From the NCBI RefSeq assembly GCF_000001735.4, contig NC_003071.7, forward strand, positions 6,503,151-6,567,150: DNA of 64,000 nt, written 5' to 3'. Below, in pieces: positions 34,200 through 46,230 of this stretch (the first letter of the stretch is position 1; each line of letters opens with the position of its first letter). The notes under the pieces were generated by a model. The model did no database searches and was not told where the DNA came from. It was given only the letters and a program-made list of their open reading frames with translations. This stretch comes from Arabidopsis thaliana (Eukaryota > Streptophyta > Magnoliopsida > Brassicales > Brassicaceae). Made by a program: the position numbers and the translations under genes.

Positions 34200-35060
34200 A
34201 GATAATTTGGTTAATAAGAGCCATTTGAGAGTGCTAAGTTGAAATTTTGGTAATTCTTAGGATGCTTCATTATTGGAAGGGACAATAGGCAAACTTGATC
34301 TAGGAAGGAGAGAACATGAAAATGTGACCATTGTATGCATAAATTGTACCGCGGTCTTCAGCTATTTTGCATAATGTCAAGAATACTTTTTCTTAAGATC
34401 CAAGAGCCATCTTTCTCACCTCTAGACCACTCTCTATCTTTGACCCAATAAATTTGTGGTTTATACATCCAGTATGATTTCACAAGAATACCTAGCTAAT
34501 TGAATGACAAGGAGTTTGTATACATGGATCTCTAAGTTGAGTGGAAAATGAAATTGTGGTAAATGTGAATAAATTGGTTCTTGCATTATATTACTATTTT
34601 GATTTCTTTTTTGGTTATAAGATCCTCTTTCAAACCTTTTCTCTTGGGTGTTTTGTTTGTTTGAGGACAAGCAAAAGACAAGTTCTTGGGAATTGATATG
34701 ATGATATTTTGGTGTTCTTAAACTCCTTTTCTTGATAGTTTTTGGGTCTTAATTCATTATGATCACTTGTAAAAATGCATTTAACATGTAGTTTAAGGTA
34801 ATTTTGCATTCAGAGTCCTAGAATTCACTTGGTGTTTATTTAGGTACAAAAGAAGGCAAATGGATCTAAAGAGACAAAAGGACGTTTTGGATCACAAAAT
34901 ATTTGGCTTGAATCATATTGGGTTTAAAGAATTGCTAGAAGATTTATGAGAAGTGCCGAGCAAAGCTCAACCATTTGAAAAACCACTTGGATTATATTTT
35001 GTTCTTAGGGTTAGTAATTAAGGAATATATCATCAGGGTTGGATTTGTGGCTAGGATTTG
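34200..35060 (+). mobile_element. Relic of an LTR element: polypurine-like end and start of a 3' LTR
   Basis: At about 34655-34693 the sequence GTTTGAGGACAAGCAAAAG..AAGTTCTTGGGAAT resembles the 3' internal end and polypurine tract of plant Ty3-type elements (GGACAAGCAAA..GGGGGA). It is followed directly at 34694 by TGATATGATGATATTTTGG, the kind of start seen in the solo LTRs of this window. The LTR fades out by about 35060 and no 3' end or target duplication is evident. This relic hints that the TGATA-type LTRs belong to an Athila/Tat-like Ty3 group. Confidence 0.55.
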
Positions 35061-35345
35061 ATTGGAAATTACCAAATTATGCTTTTGCACTAAAACATTT
35101 TATGTCGTCATCTGTTCCAAACTATTGACCATATTATGGATAGGTGATGTCATATTCATCTCAAGCACCTCCTTAATTTTGTACTTCAACAGGTATTCAG
35201 GTAATAATGTTTTGAATGTTAAAGCATCTGAGTTCCCCGACTTTTCTACACAACTAATTCTTGGTGGCATGCGTATTATTGGTTGTGTGTTTGTTTAATG
35301 GGTGTGGTTATTAAACTACTTTTTATTCCAATCCTTATAAAAAAG
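35061..35345. other. Unassigned spacer with a short open frame
   Basis: A 78-codon open frame (35062-35298) has no recognisable domain. I do not call it a gene. Confidence 0.3.
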
Positions 35346-35349
35346 AACG

Positions 35350-35940
35350 ATACCTCGTTTTTAAAATCTATAACCCTACCCATTCTTTCAGAAACAAGGT
35401 ATTGTTGTTCACCTCCTTTTATTTCAGCCAATCAAAATATGTTATCTAATAAATAAATAAAGAAATTTAAACTCTAACCATTCTTTTTTAAACTCAAGTC
35501 GATATATATTCTTGTTTAATTATAAAATCTAAACCCTAATTCTCCTTTGTAAACCCAAACTAACATTTAACCTCGTTTAATTGTAAAATCTAACTAACCG
35601 TTTTTTTAAACACAAAACGATTTAACCTCGTTTAATTATAAAATCTAAACTTGTTTATAAACTCAAACCGATATTTAACCTCGTTTAATTACAAAATCTA
35701 AACTCTAATTCTTTTTTGTAAATTCAAGCTTACATTTAACTTTGTTTATTGTAAACTCTAAACCCTAACCGTCCTTCTAAACCCTAACCGTTCTTCTAAA
35801 CCTAAATCAATATTTAACCTCGTTTTATTGTTAAATTTAAATTTGTTTATAAACCCAAACCGACATTTAGTCCTGTTTAATTGTAAAATCTAAATTCGTT
35901 TATAAATTCAAACCGATATTTAACTCCTTTCTTATAAATA
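35350..35940. repeat. Minisatellite of AAACC..GATATTTAACCTCGTTTAATTGTAAAATCT units
   Basis: Roughly 60-base units recur about nine times with substitutions and small gaps: ATTTAACCTCGTTTAATT, then TAAAATCTAAA, then AACCCAAACCGA. Some units carry telomere-like TAAACCCTAACCGT pieces. The array is irregular and old-looking. Confidence 0.75.
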
Positions 35941-38900
35941 ATTTTGTTTTGGTGGCATATTAGGTTTTATAAATAAATGTTTTTTTAATTAGCAGGCAGA
36001 TTCTAATCAAACTCAAACCCAAGTATTTTTCTAACAAAATCTACCCAGTCCCCTAATTATAAAATTTGAAAAGTACCCACTCACTAAAAAATCCCCAAAC
36101 GTTATTCCATAATTTAATAATGTTACAATCACGATAATTTATCTCCAGAATTTAGTAAATCACACTAAAATAAATCCCCAAATAAATATCTCTATAATTT
36201 AATATTCCATCTGTTTCTAATTATATGTAGTTTAAAGGGTTTTTTTCCGATATAAGTGTTGTTTTCACTTTTCCATGCAAATATTAAATGTATTTAATAG
36301 TTTTTAACCAATTATATTTTAGATCATATTTTTTTATTGGTTGGATTAGTTGTAATTAATGATGTTTTATAAGAAATAGATGAATTAAATAAGATTTGTA
36401 TATTTTTTTAATTTGTGTGCAAAAAGCTTAAATTATAAATATTTAGAAACATATCGAATATGTTAAGAGATTTTAAAAGGATTTGTAGCACTACTTTGGT
36501 GGGAAATTTTTAGTTTACCGAATACTTAATTCATAAAAGTCTGACTCTAAATAATTAGTATTGAATATTAGTGAAGTTCTGTTGGCTATATACTATATGT
36601 GCTTCATTATTCTAATCGCATTAAAACCGATCAACGTCAAACTAACTGTGGTAGGAGATTTTAAATTCTTTCGATAAATGATTTTGAAAGCTGTGCCGTG
36701 TCAAGAAGACTCCATTTTTTCAGGATAGCACTCGGGAGACTTAAACCTATATTTGAAGTTTTTAATACGATAGCTAAACCTTGTACTATGATTTTGTAAT
36801 CTTTTTTCCTCAGACGTCTTTATCAACATAAATGCGCACTACTGGCATCAAATAAAGTAAATTGTTTCTTTTTATGCGTAAGTAATTTTTTTCCTATGTC
36901 TGATAAGAAAAAGATCTCAATGCCTGAAAATGGGCAAAACATCTTTATAATGTTATTTGTACTTTATATTTCAAAATGGTAAGAAATTATAATAAAAGTA
37001 TAAAATCTTGGTTTCGATTCACATAGTACAATTCTCTTACCGGCATTAATTGGTTATTTGTTGAAAGTTCTTCTTTTTGGTAAAATTATTTGTTAAAAGT
37101 TTGAAGTGTATATAATGTTGAATGAGTTGAATTCTTCATTTATTTTGAACTTTTTGTTGTGTCTATTTTGATCATCTTTCCTGGACTACGGTAGAAAATA
37201 AAATTAGTTAGTTTTATGTATTTGAACTACAAAAGATATTAAAATGTAGAGTCTTACGAAATAATGGATTGCAATTGATTTATTATTACCCATTTTGAAG
37301 TTTTTTTTTACAGTATTAGTTGATCACATATGTGTGAGTCTAATTGGTAACCAAAACCTTTACAAGTTTTTTATCTGTTAGTTTTATCGGAATAGTGCAA
37401 AAAAACTGTACAAAAAAGCCAAAAATAAAACTTTTTATAACGTTTTTTATAAAAAGTTTGTGATTGTTAACTGTCAAATTTCTACAAATTACAAAACTGT
37501 ACAGTATTTTAATGGTTACCATTCAAACCTATTATATTTTAGAATATACCACGAAGGTTATTGTTTGTGCTCTATGGCCATCGAGATCTACCCAGAGCCC
37601 AACTATCTTAACCGACTATTTTGGAACGCAATAAAAGATGTTGGATCTATCATCTACTTGAGTCTCTAGGTCCATTGAATAATTTATCTTTTACGCAACC
37701 ATAATTTATTGCACTGTTGAATTTATCATTTTTCTTGTATGTCTGATAATATGTTGAACTAGTTTTGTGAAACTTAAGTAAAAAGTGTATTTTAGAATTG
37801 AATGTAGCGGTTTATTATAATGGTGTTTTTCATTAGTTACATTTCACTAGTTTAGTCTTGTCTATGAACAATTCGTAAACCACATTTTGTGAATTAATGA
37901 AACTGAAACATATTTTTAATTTGCTCTAAAATGTTATTGGAGCTCAACTAAAAAATTGGTTCGATAAAACACCTCATTTTTATTTAATATAATCCAGTAA
38001 TAATTTTCTTATCAAATTTATTTAATTAATCTTAGAATTAAATAGAATATATGTGCTACATAATAAAAATTATTAGTAATATTTATTATGATTAAAATAC
38101 GTCTGATATTTATAATTTTATAGTTTTTTAAAGGAAACAATAATTTCTGACTTTTTATTGTGTGTTCCTTAATAAATGAAAATATGGGTATGATACACAA
38201 AACAATATAAAAACGAGAATATGGGTACAAATGGTTAGAGGAATATAAGAAGCTGAGTTAAAGATTCATCTGAAAGTTCACCATATACAAATATACAATA
38301 AAAGTTGTGGTCAAAAGTTCAATTTTGTGTGTTTCTAACAAAGGATAAAAACCCACCCTACAATGCCACATGATTAAAAACTAACACTAATTACATCCGA
38401 TATGAAATTTGTAAGATTAAACCCAAGAATGGTAGTTTTTTTTTTTTCCTAAACGTAAAAGGCTAAGTTACCTTGTAATGGCATGTTTACGATATTTGAA
38501 GCACATAGTTAGAAGTATACGGACAGCAGTAAAATGAGGTAGTTGATTGATTCGTCACTCCTATTTATTACTCATGAATGTGGGTAGATACTCCATAAAT
38601 ATAGCATTATCTAAACACACTGTTTCTTTGGTAAATAATTCAAAGAACCACGACAAAAAATAGGTGCGGCTTCATTTTAATTTTTTTTTTTTTTTTGGGG
38701 TACTGAAAATATCTAAATAATGAGAATTTGTCAACGTTTATGTCCCCTAGAGGAAAGAATAATTTTCAGAACCCAAAAGCAAAGTACTTAATTTCTGATT
38801 TCTCTTGAGTACTTGAGTACTATAATATTCATAGAACAAGAAAACCTAAGCCCACAAAGTATATGTAGTTAAGTGTTTGAATTCAAGTTTCAAGTGTAAT

Positions 38901-39060
38901 AAGTACCGATGATTAATATCCTTTTCTCGGATTTAAGAATTTGTTAGGATATTTTTCTTCACTTCTGAAAAAACAATTAAAATATACTAAAAGATAAAAT
39001 ATCTTGGCAATTATTATACAACGCGGAGAAAGAATAATTAATACGTTTGGTTATCACTCT
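35941..39060. other. AT-rich intergenic stretch upstream of the KCS gene
   Basis: No gene is supported. At about 36206 ATTCCATCTGTTTCTAATTATA looks like one end of a common plant MITE type, but I could not find its partner. A short open patch at about 37570-37668 (AIEIYPEPNYLNRLFWNAIK) has no known domain and may be a lost exon. Confidence 0.45.
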
Positions 39061-39069
39061 CTTGATTCA

Positions 39070-39080
39070 CTCTATATATG
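39070..39080 (+). promoter_or_regulatory. TATA-like box of the KCS8-like gene
   Basis: CTCTATATATG sits about 110 bases upstream of the ATG, with an A/C-rich leader between. Confidence 0.65.
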
Positions 39081-39185
39081 TAAACCGAGCCAGCTAGAAC
39101 GAAGTGTCACGGACACAACTTAAAATAGAACCAAAGAGTAAACACTTAAGCAAAACAATTTTGTCCTACTCTTAGGTTATCTCCA

Positions 39186-40631
39186 ATGAAGAACTTAAAG
39201 ATGGTTTTCTTCAAGATCCTCTTTATCTCTTTAATGGCAGGATTAGCCATGAAAGGATCTAAGATCAACGTAGAAGATCTCCAAAAGTTCTCCCTCCACC
39301 ATACACAGAACAACCTCCAAACCATAAGCCTTCTATTGTTTCTTGTCGTTTTTGTGTGGATCCTCTACATGTTAACCCGACCTAAACCCGTTTACCTTGT
39401 TGATTTCTCCTGCTACCTTCCACCGTCGCATCTCAAGGTCAGTATCCAAACCCTAATGGGACACGCAAGACGTGCAAGAGAAGCAGGCATGTGTTGGAAG
39501 AACAAAGAGAGCGACCATTTAGTTGACTTCCAGGAGAAGATTCTTGAACGTTCCGGTCTTGGTCAAGAAACCTACATCCCCGAGGGTCTTCAGTGCTTCC
39601 CACTTCAGCAAGGCATGGGTGCTTCACGTAAAGAGACGGAAGAAGTAATCTTCGGAGCTCTTGACAATCTTTTTCGCAACACCGGTGTAAAACCTGATGA
39701 TATCGGTATATTGGTGGTGAATTCTAGCACGTTTAATCCAACTCCATCACTCGCCTCCATGATTGTGAACAAGTACAAACTCAGAGACAACATCAAGAGT
39801 TTGAATCTTGGAGGGATGGGTTGCAGTGCCGGAGTTATAGCTGTTGATGTCGCTAAGGGATTACTACAAGTTCATAGGAACACTTATGCTATTGTAGTAA
39901 GCACAGAGAACATCACTCAGAACTTATACTTGGGGAAAAACAAATCAATGCTAGTCACAAACTGTTTGTTCCGCGTTGGTGGTGCTGCGGTTCTGCTTTC
40001 AAACAGATCTAGAGACCGTAACCGCGCCAAATACGAGCTTGTTCACACCGTACGGATCCATACCGGATCAGATGATAGGTCGTTCGAATGTGCGACACAA
40101 GAAGAGGATGAAGATGGTATAATTGGAGTTACCTTGACAAAGAATCTACCTATGGTGGCTGCAAGGACTCTTAAGATAAATATCGCAACTTTGGGTCCTC
40201 TTGTACTTCCATTAAAAGAGAAGCTAGCCTTCTTTATTACTTTTGTCAAGAAGAAGTATTTCAAGCCAGAGTTAAGGAATTATACACCAGATTTCAAGCT
40301 TGCCTTTGAGCATTTCTGTATCCACGCTGGTGGAAGAGCTCTAATAGATGAGCTGGAGAAGAACCTTAAGCTTTCTCCGTTACACGTAGAGGCGTCAAGA
40401 ATGACACTACACAGGTTTGGTAACACTTCTTCTAGCTCAATCTGGTACGAGTTAGCTTATACAGAAGCTAAAGGAAGGATGAAGGAAGGAGATAGGATTT
40501 GGCAGATTGCTTTGGGGTCAGGTTTTAAGTGTAACAGTTCAGTATGGGTGGCTCTGCGAGACGTTAAGCCTTCAGCTAACAGTCCATGGGAAGACTGTAT
40601 GGATAGATATCCGGTTGAGATTGATATTTAA
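39186..40631 (+). CDS. KCS8: 3-ketoacyl-CoA synthase (KCS8-like)
   Basis: An intronless gene of 481 residues, the usual size and structure for plant KCS enzymes. It carries two N-terminal membrane segments (about 7-20 and 45-62), then the FAE1/CUT1-type thiolase fold. The catalytic cysteine is Cys213 in [15 protein letters not shown]. The active-site histidine and asparagine are His380 ([12 protein letters not shown]) and Asn413 ([14 protein letters not shown]). Their 33-residue spacing equals that of His391 and Asn424 in FAE1, from memory. The enzyme condenses malonyl-CoA with an acyl-CoA in the endoplasmic reticulum, the first and rate-setting step of very-long-chain fatty acid elongation for waxes, sphingolipids or seed oils; the preferred chain length cannot be read here. 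All key residues are present, so the gene looks functional. The neighbourhood next to RLP19 supports KCS8 (At2g15090). Confidence 0.95.
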   Translation: MKNLKMVFFKILFISLMAGLAMKGSKINVEDLQKFSLHHTQNNLQTISLLLFLVVFVWILYMLTRPKPVYLVDFSCYLPPSHLKVSIQTLMGHARRAREAGMCWKNKESDHLVDFQEKILERSGLGQETYIPEGLQCFPLQQGMGASRKETEEVIFGALDNLFRNTGVKPDDIGILVVNSSTFNPTPSLASMIVNKYKLRDNIKSLNLGGMGCSAGVIAVDVAKGLLQVHRNTYAIVVSTENITQNLYLGKNKSMLVTNCLFRVGGAAVLLSNRSRDRNRAKYELVHTVRIHTGSDDRSFECATQEEDEDGIIGVTLTKNLPMVAARTLKINIATLGPLVLPLKEKLAFFITFVKKKYFKPELRNYTPDFKLAFEHFCIHAGGRALIDELEKNLKLSPLHVEASRMTLHRFGNTSSSSIWYELAYTEAKGRMKEGDRIWQIALGSGFKCNSSVWVALRDVKPSANSPWEDCMDRYPVEIDI

Positions 40632-41737
40632 TTTTATGGTTAAAGAGTCCAATCTATCTTATCTTATTTATTTTCGTTGACATTTTATCCTATGTTTGTT
40701 TTAAAGAGTTTGCATTGAATATTATTTGTGGTCTATTTGGTAACTTTGTTTTGGTACTTGCTTAAGTAAGAAGTGATGGGTGATACTGATTTTCTTTACA
40801 TACTAGTCATTTCAAGAGAACAGAGACTTGGTCACCGTATGTTTTTTGCTCTAACCGGAATCAATGGATAAATTTAGTTTAGTCATGGGTAGCCACAAAT
40901 TTTGTCAATGGTGATATGTGGCCAAACTGGTTGAGAAGCGGTGACGGATTATATCGATTGATGTAACACTAATATAGCTCCAACAAGTAATATTATGGTT
41001 GAGATTGTTATCCGCTGAGATTGATATTTAATTTTTATGTAATCTCTTAGACCATCTCCAACGTCTCACCATATAAAAATCTTTTAAAAACCATAAAATA
41101 ATATATTTTAATTTTATAATTATTTTATAATTTTTTAATATAGTCTGACTACTAATAAAAGTACACGTATTTATTCTTTCGTGAGATTGTCCCTTATATA
41201 AAGGATTTTAAAGTCTTTCTCTCCTAAAACTTTTACTTTTTAGTTATTTTTCTTTTTCTTTTTTATTGTGAGGGACTCTGTTAAGGGATCACCGTTGGTG
41301 GTGCTCTTATGGCTAATAGTTTAGGTTGAGACCGATATTTAATTTTATGGTTAATCCTTTACGCATACTAGTCTAACCTATCTTATCTTGTTTCATTTTT
41401 TGACATATCATATGTTTTCCCTTTTTCTTATGAACAATTTAATCTTATGTTTGTTCTTTAAAGAGTTTGCATTGAATGTGTATTGCTATCTTTGGTAGCT
41501 TTGTTTGGGTACTTCTTTAAGTAAGACTTGATGCATTATACTGACTTTTCTTTATAATAACCGTCTCTTCAAGAAAACAGAAAATTGGTTTTTGCTCTAA
41601 CCTGAAATATGTGGCTATATTTAGTTTAGTCATAGATGGCCACAAATTTTAGCAATGGTAATATATGGTCAAACTGGTTGCAAAGCGGTCACGGATTATA
41701 TCCATAGATGTAACACTGATATAGCTAGCAGTCAAGA
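40458..41737. repeat. Duplicated segment, copy 1: KCS 3' end and flank
   Basis: This stretch is repeated at 55575-56512. It holds the last 57 codons of KCS and its 3' flank. In the coding part (174 bases) I count two differences. The flank itself contains an older internal repeat: AAAGAGTTTGCATTGAAT..GTAGCTTTGTTT..CTTTAAGTAAGA occurs near 40705 and again near 41460. Confidence 0.9.
41050..41306. mobile_element. 257-bp MITE in the KCS 3' flank
   Basis: The ends GACCATCTCCAACG and, read in reverse, GAGCACCACCAACG match at 11 of 14 positions. TTA flanks both sides (41047-41049 and 41307-41309). The second copy of this flank (around 56125, TCCTTATGGCTAATAG) lacks the element and shows the empty site. 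The TTA target suggests a PIF/Harbinger-type MITE. Confidence 0.85.
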
Positions 41738-42354
41738 TGGAAGCAAAACTGACAAGTGATTATTGTGGACAATCGTTTCTATTTTATTTTTTCTCTTTTT
41801 TCTCCTACGGCAAAAAAGTAGATCTAGAGTTTTTTTTTTCTTTTTTTTACCGCCGTTGATCTTCATTGATGAATTTGGGCATTCTTGACATTTAAAAAGT
41901 TTTCCGCCGTTAATCTAGAGTTTCCTCTTGGTCTGCAGTAGTGCGGTTTTGTCACCGATATAGTCGTTGCTGATCAGGTTTTAACGGAGGTGAAGGTTTA
42001 AAGCCGTGTTACGCGGTTGAAGACGTCGTGAAGTGCTTCGAGTTCAGAGAGTTAGGTGAGCCACAATGATCTGATAGACTTAAAACTATTCTACCAATTC
42101 TTATACATTGTGTTGTTAACGGGTTACCAATAATAACGTTGCTACAGAAAAACAAATGAACAAAATATTATGTTAGATTTTAAGTTATGTAAAAAATTTT
42201 TAGAAGATTTAAAAAGAAGATAAATTTTTAATTTTCTACGCAAAATGTCCACTAATTGTTGAAAACATGTTGTGGCCAAATATGGAAAGATGAAAAACAA
42301 TTGAGATTTTTTAGAATCTAAGGTATTTGAAATCAATTTGATAGATATTTGGTT
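41738..42354. other. Intergenic spacer after the duplicated KCS flank
   Basis: No gene or clear repeat end was recognised. A GC-richer patch (about 41840-42060, with CGCCGTTGATC and CGCCGTTAATC) has no clear coding frame. Confidence 0.45.
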
Positions 42355-44139
42355 ACATGAGAACTTTGGTGACAGTTACTCACATTTCTTAACTGAACCA
42401 CTAGTGGGCTTTCAAATGATGTCATGAACTTCACATTCTTTGTTTGAAATTTATGAGGTAAACAACATGTGTTTCCGTAGAAAGTTTCATATAGCATTAC
42501 AACTATATACAGAATTCGGACCTCTATTCCACTTCATATGAAATAGAAGTTAAAGTCCAGTTTCTCCTTAAATCGTAAGTTTAAATCCTTGATTTTCAGA
42601 AATTCGAAATTTGTATTTTATTTTCATCTTTCCATTTTTACAATTCTATTTATTTATTTCTGTTTCCAAAAAAAATTAATTCCATTTATTTTCTATATAT
42701 AAAGCTTACATGAAAATAATTTTAATAAGACCAAATATTTTATCAAAATAATAAATATTTTGTTACGATAAAAATATTACTAAAATGTGTGACGATTTTT
42801 AAATGGTTACAATACAATCGTAACAACTTTTTTCTGTCCCTAAAGCATCACATATATTGCGAAAACAAATCGAGTAGCGATTTCGTCACTATTACATAGT
42901 GAAATTATCATCTCTAAACCGTGACAGATACCAAGTCTCAAGTTCGTTACTAATTACGACGAAACTATAGTTTCAAAACTTCATAGTTAATGACTTATAA
43001 CTATCACTTATCCGGCACAATTACTAACTAAAAAACTGTCGTTGAACCATCATCTTTTTTGCTCCACTACAATAATTATTTTTGTCTTAAACTGTCACAA
43101 ATGAATATTAGAAATTATGGAGCTATTATAAATTTAGGCACATTTTGGGCCAAAAATTATAAAAAGGACACATTTCAATTGGGCTTATAAGCCTAAGCAT
43201 TTTTGGCCTGTTAAAAGTCTATTTTACCCTAAATTTAACTCTTCATCGTTTTCTTCTCTTCCTCTTCATTTCTTCCTTTTCTTCTTCATATTCCCAGAAA
43301 ATTTTAGTTTTGTTCTTGAGAAAATTTATTTTGATTACAAACACTAAAACCTAAGGAATGATACTAAAAACGGAACCCAAACAAAATAATTAAACGAACC
43401 GTTTGAGATATAATAAACGGATGAACCAATTACGAAATAAAAATTTGAGATCTTATCATTGTCTTCTTCGAGCTCGTTTATCATGAGACGTGAGTCATGA
43501 CCATCACTTCTCACCGCCACCCATAATTGCTGTTATCGGAGCTTATATATTGTTGTTGTTCTGTTGTTGTAAATGGAGATCTTGTCCGATGTTTTTCATT
43601 TCGTTAAAAAAATGAATTATTCGATTCAATCAAATAAACAATTTCAGATTGATTAAAAAAAAAAAAATCAAAGAAACAATCTCATCAATTGGAAGAACCT
43701 CAAATCATATCTAATCGGTTACAGAAAAAACTCTAAACTCAAATTTAATTTTTAATTAATTTGAAAAGGGCAAAATCGTCAATAAAGGTAGTAGAAGTAC
43801 CCATTCACGTAAGACATGTATAAAATGCTTAATCATACAATACCCTTCACTTTATTGTACTATTTTCATAATTGATCCTAGAATTTATGGCTAACTAGTC
43901 AAAAGTATCAACTAAAACTATTGGGGTCTCAAAACCGTCATATTTTGTGACTATAATAACGTCTTAATTTCAAACCGTCACAAACGATAACCAAAAGGTA
44001 GTCTCATATTCGTAAAAAAAATAGCAATTTTTTTTTTCTTGATACCCTTGTGTTTTGTTACTAAGACAGACCTATAATGTTGAAATTGTCATAGCTAATG
44101 ACAAAGAAAACCTCATCTCCATCCGATTTGACAGCTATG
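42355..44139. repeat. Paralogous block A (partner at 57838-59697)
   Basis: Long stretches match the region after the second KCS flank: GTTACTCACATTTCTTAACTG, CACTAGTGGG, CAACATGTGTTTCCGTAGAAAG; then CACATATATTGCGA and CAAATCGAGTAGC; then CCGTCATATTTTGTGACTA; then CATCTCCATCCGATTTGACA at the end. The order is identical in both blocks. An insertion of about 760 bp (43122-43885) is present only here, and block B has its own extra sequence. Confidence 0.85.
43122..43885. mobile_element. Unclassified insertion of about 760 bp in block A
   Basis: Block B reads AAATTATGG then TAATTAGTCAAAAG without a break. Block A has AAATTATGG, about 760 extra bases, then AATTTATGG and CTAACTAGTCAAAAG. The 9-base near-repeat (8 of 9) looks like a target duplication of the Mutator size class. 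The insert starts AGCTATTATAAATTTAGGCACATTTTGGGCC, related to sequences at about 45215 and, inverted, about 57235. No long inverted ends or coding region are seen. Confidence 0.6.
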
Positions 44140-44169
44140 TAGAGAGTACAAGGCCAAGTATGGTCAATG
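44140..44169 (+). pseudogene. C-terminal stub of a basic secretory protein gene
   Basis: Ten codons, REYKAKYGQ and stop, followed by TTATAAAGTA, match the last codons and the start of the 3' flank of the intact BSP gene at 62651-62681 (REYKANYGQ, stop, ATACAAAGTA). No other BSP coding sequence is next to it. A further match to the BSP 3' flank (GTGTTGTAAGTTTCAATTGGAAAA) appears at about 45043, so the 3' flank has been split by inserted DNA. Confidence 0.75.
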
Positions 44170-45210
44170 ATTATAAAGTAGGATCAATTACGAGATCTTG
44201 CCTTTTTTTCTATGTGCTTTGTCCAAATAGGTACTTTTCAATGTGCTACTACAATTAGGCATTTCTCTCCTAGTTGCATTGACGTTTTTATCCCAATCTC
44301 CAGTTCTCCAATTCACCCGAATTACGAGATTGGTGTCTGCAATTCACCAACCCCAGTTCTTTCGTCTCTACAATTCACCCTAATCGTAAACTAATCACAA
44401 CATGACGTAGACACCATCCAACATTTGTTTTTGAATTACTTTTCGATTATTAGACATCGATCTATCAAATCCCCATTTCCGCCGTTAATGCCTTTCATCT
44501 TCCGTTTCTGCTATTCAAAAATCAGTGACACCGCCTTCAGCTCTTTCCTCGACTCATAAACCGGTGACAAGTCTCAGTCCGAAATCAAAAAATCCACCTA
44601 CTAATATATGTCGATCAAATCTAAAATTGATTTCATTTGTGTTTTGAAATTTTTGCGTTCCCTAAACATCATCTTCTTAGGGTATAATTTTTTTTTATAT
44701 ATATACGTATTTAATTGGATATGTTGAGTAAATAGGTCAGAAGAAGATCTATGAACCATCTGGAAAAAAAAGAAAAAAAAAAGAAACAGATCGATGTAGA
44801 AGAAGAAGCTGAATCAAGGGTAAAATCGTCTAGTGATAAAAAAGTGCTCATTTACATAAGTCCACATGAAAATGTCCATTTTCAAATATTTGAGGTAGGT
44901 AGTACCTATTTTTATAAAAAAACCTCTTATAAAGCAGTATGAAATAATAATCTTAATGAATAATTTGGTCTTCAAAATTAAATCGAACGTTTATTAAAAA
45001 AAAGAAGCCTTTTGTAGTTCTCTATTTGTATATTGGTATCGTGTTGTAAGTTTCAATTGGAAAAGCCGGGAAGTCATATACATTACTATAAAGGTTATTG
45101 ACAATATATGTGATTTTTTTTTTTTGTTAAGCAAATAAACGAAGTAGCCATATGATTCTGATTTAAAAACAGGGCATTTCGAAATTTTAAAATAACCGGG
45201 GTCTGGGTCA
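44170..45210. other. Non-coding stretch after the BSP stub
   Basis: Mixed repeat debris with a fragment of BSP 3' flank at about 45040-45090. The open frames at 44055-44942 are short and resemble nothing known. Confidence 0.4.
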
Positions 45211-45214
45211 ATAA

Positions 45215-46060
45215 ACTAGGGGCTTTTATGAATATAGGTATATTTTGGATCAAAAATTTGAAAAAAGCATATTCACTTGGGCTTATAAGTTTGTCCTTGG
45301 ATTTGTTGTTGGCTAATGAAATGATAATTTTGTCCTTGGATTTGTTGTTGATAATTTCACTTCATTTTTTCCGCTGCGTCACAGATTTCACGATCATGAA
45401 ACCTCGCTTCTCACCATCAACTCTTGCCTTTTTCAACGTCGACTCAATATTCCATCAACATCATCATTTTCAACTTCATCAATACCGTTTCTCTCGTCTT
45501 TTTAGACTTAAAAAATGTTGCTTCCCCTAACCTCTTCCGATTAACCCAATTGCTCAAATTTAACGAGACTTTTGATGGAAGGAATCTAAACCCTAAGGGG
45601 ATAGTATTTAGGGAACCCAAAACATCTAATTTTAGACATGGATCGAATCAATTAAACTCCAATTAATCAATATTTGTAAACCAAATTCGATCAGTGTTGT
45701 CAAAGATGAACGATTATAGCGTCGTTCTCTGGACGAATATGATCACAAGTGTTCTTATTCATTGCTTTGTGTGTCTTTAAAATTCTACAAAAGAGGGTTT
45801 TGGGATTGAGCTTATATCCAAAATGGGCATTTTAAGAAAGTTTCTTTCAAAAGAGGTATCTTCTACAGTAGAATTCAACAGTAGCAACTTATTGACTCGA
45901 TTCTGACAATTTTGACTTTGGTGTCAAAGCGTGAAATATATATTATATCTAAAACTTCTCAATTATCAGTATGGAAATGGTACACAGTCTAAACATTAGT
46001 AAAAACTATATACTAGTTTGGGATTTAGAAACCCAAACAATTCAATTTACAGTATGTAAA
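45215..46060 (+). repeat. Dispersed repeat, inverted partner at about 56540-57235
   Basis: The plus strand here and the minus strand of 57235-56540 share long stretches, e.g. GGCTTATAAGTTTGTCCTTGG, TTGTTGTTGGCTAATGAAATG, GATTTCACGATCATGAAACC and, later, AGAGGGTTTTGGGATT. In both copies short frames (AYSLGLISLSLDLLLANEMI here) are open, but with frame-specific changes and no known domain. It is best seen as a non-coding transposon family related to the insert at 43122. Confidence 0.7.
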
Positions 46061-46136
46061 TGTTAGATAGGTGAGATGAGAAAATTTGTGAACAAAGAGA
46101 ATTGCAGTTTCAGTGGAGAAGAGGACGCCAGTAAAT

Positions 46137-46170
46137 CACGAAATTCTGATTGTGGATTCCGACATCCACA
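46137..46170 (+). repeat. 5' LTR remnant (34 bp)
   Basis: CACGAAATTCTGATTGTGG..CGACATCCACA is identical to the last 34 bases of the 3' LTR (55110-55143). The roughly 390 bases that should precede it are missing. Confidence 0.9.
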
Positions 46171-46171
46171 A

Positions 46172-46190
46172 TTTGGCGCTAGAAGGAGGG
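46172..46190 (+). promoter_or_regulatory. Probable primer-binding site
   Basis: TTTGGCGCTAGAAGGAGGG starts right after the LTR remnant, where a tRNA primer site belongs. TGGCGC starts are common in plant Ty3 elements. The tRNA was not matched. Confidence 0.6.
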
Positions 46191-46230
46191 GAATTAAGTC
46201 TTTTACTTCAGAACAACGATCAAAATCACC

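Noticed and set aside
45228..45666. Two overlapping open frames as a small gene
   Set aside because: The inverted copy at 57 kb has frame-altering differences, and no domain is present. It is best seen as non-coding repeat.
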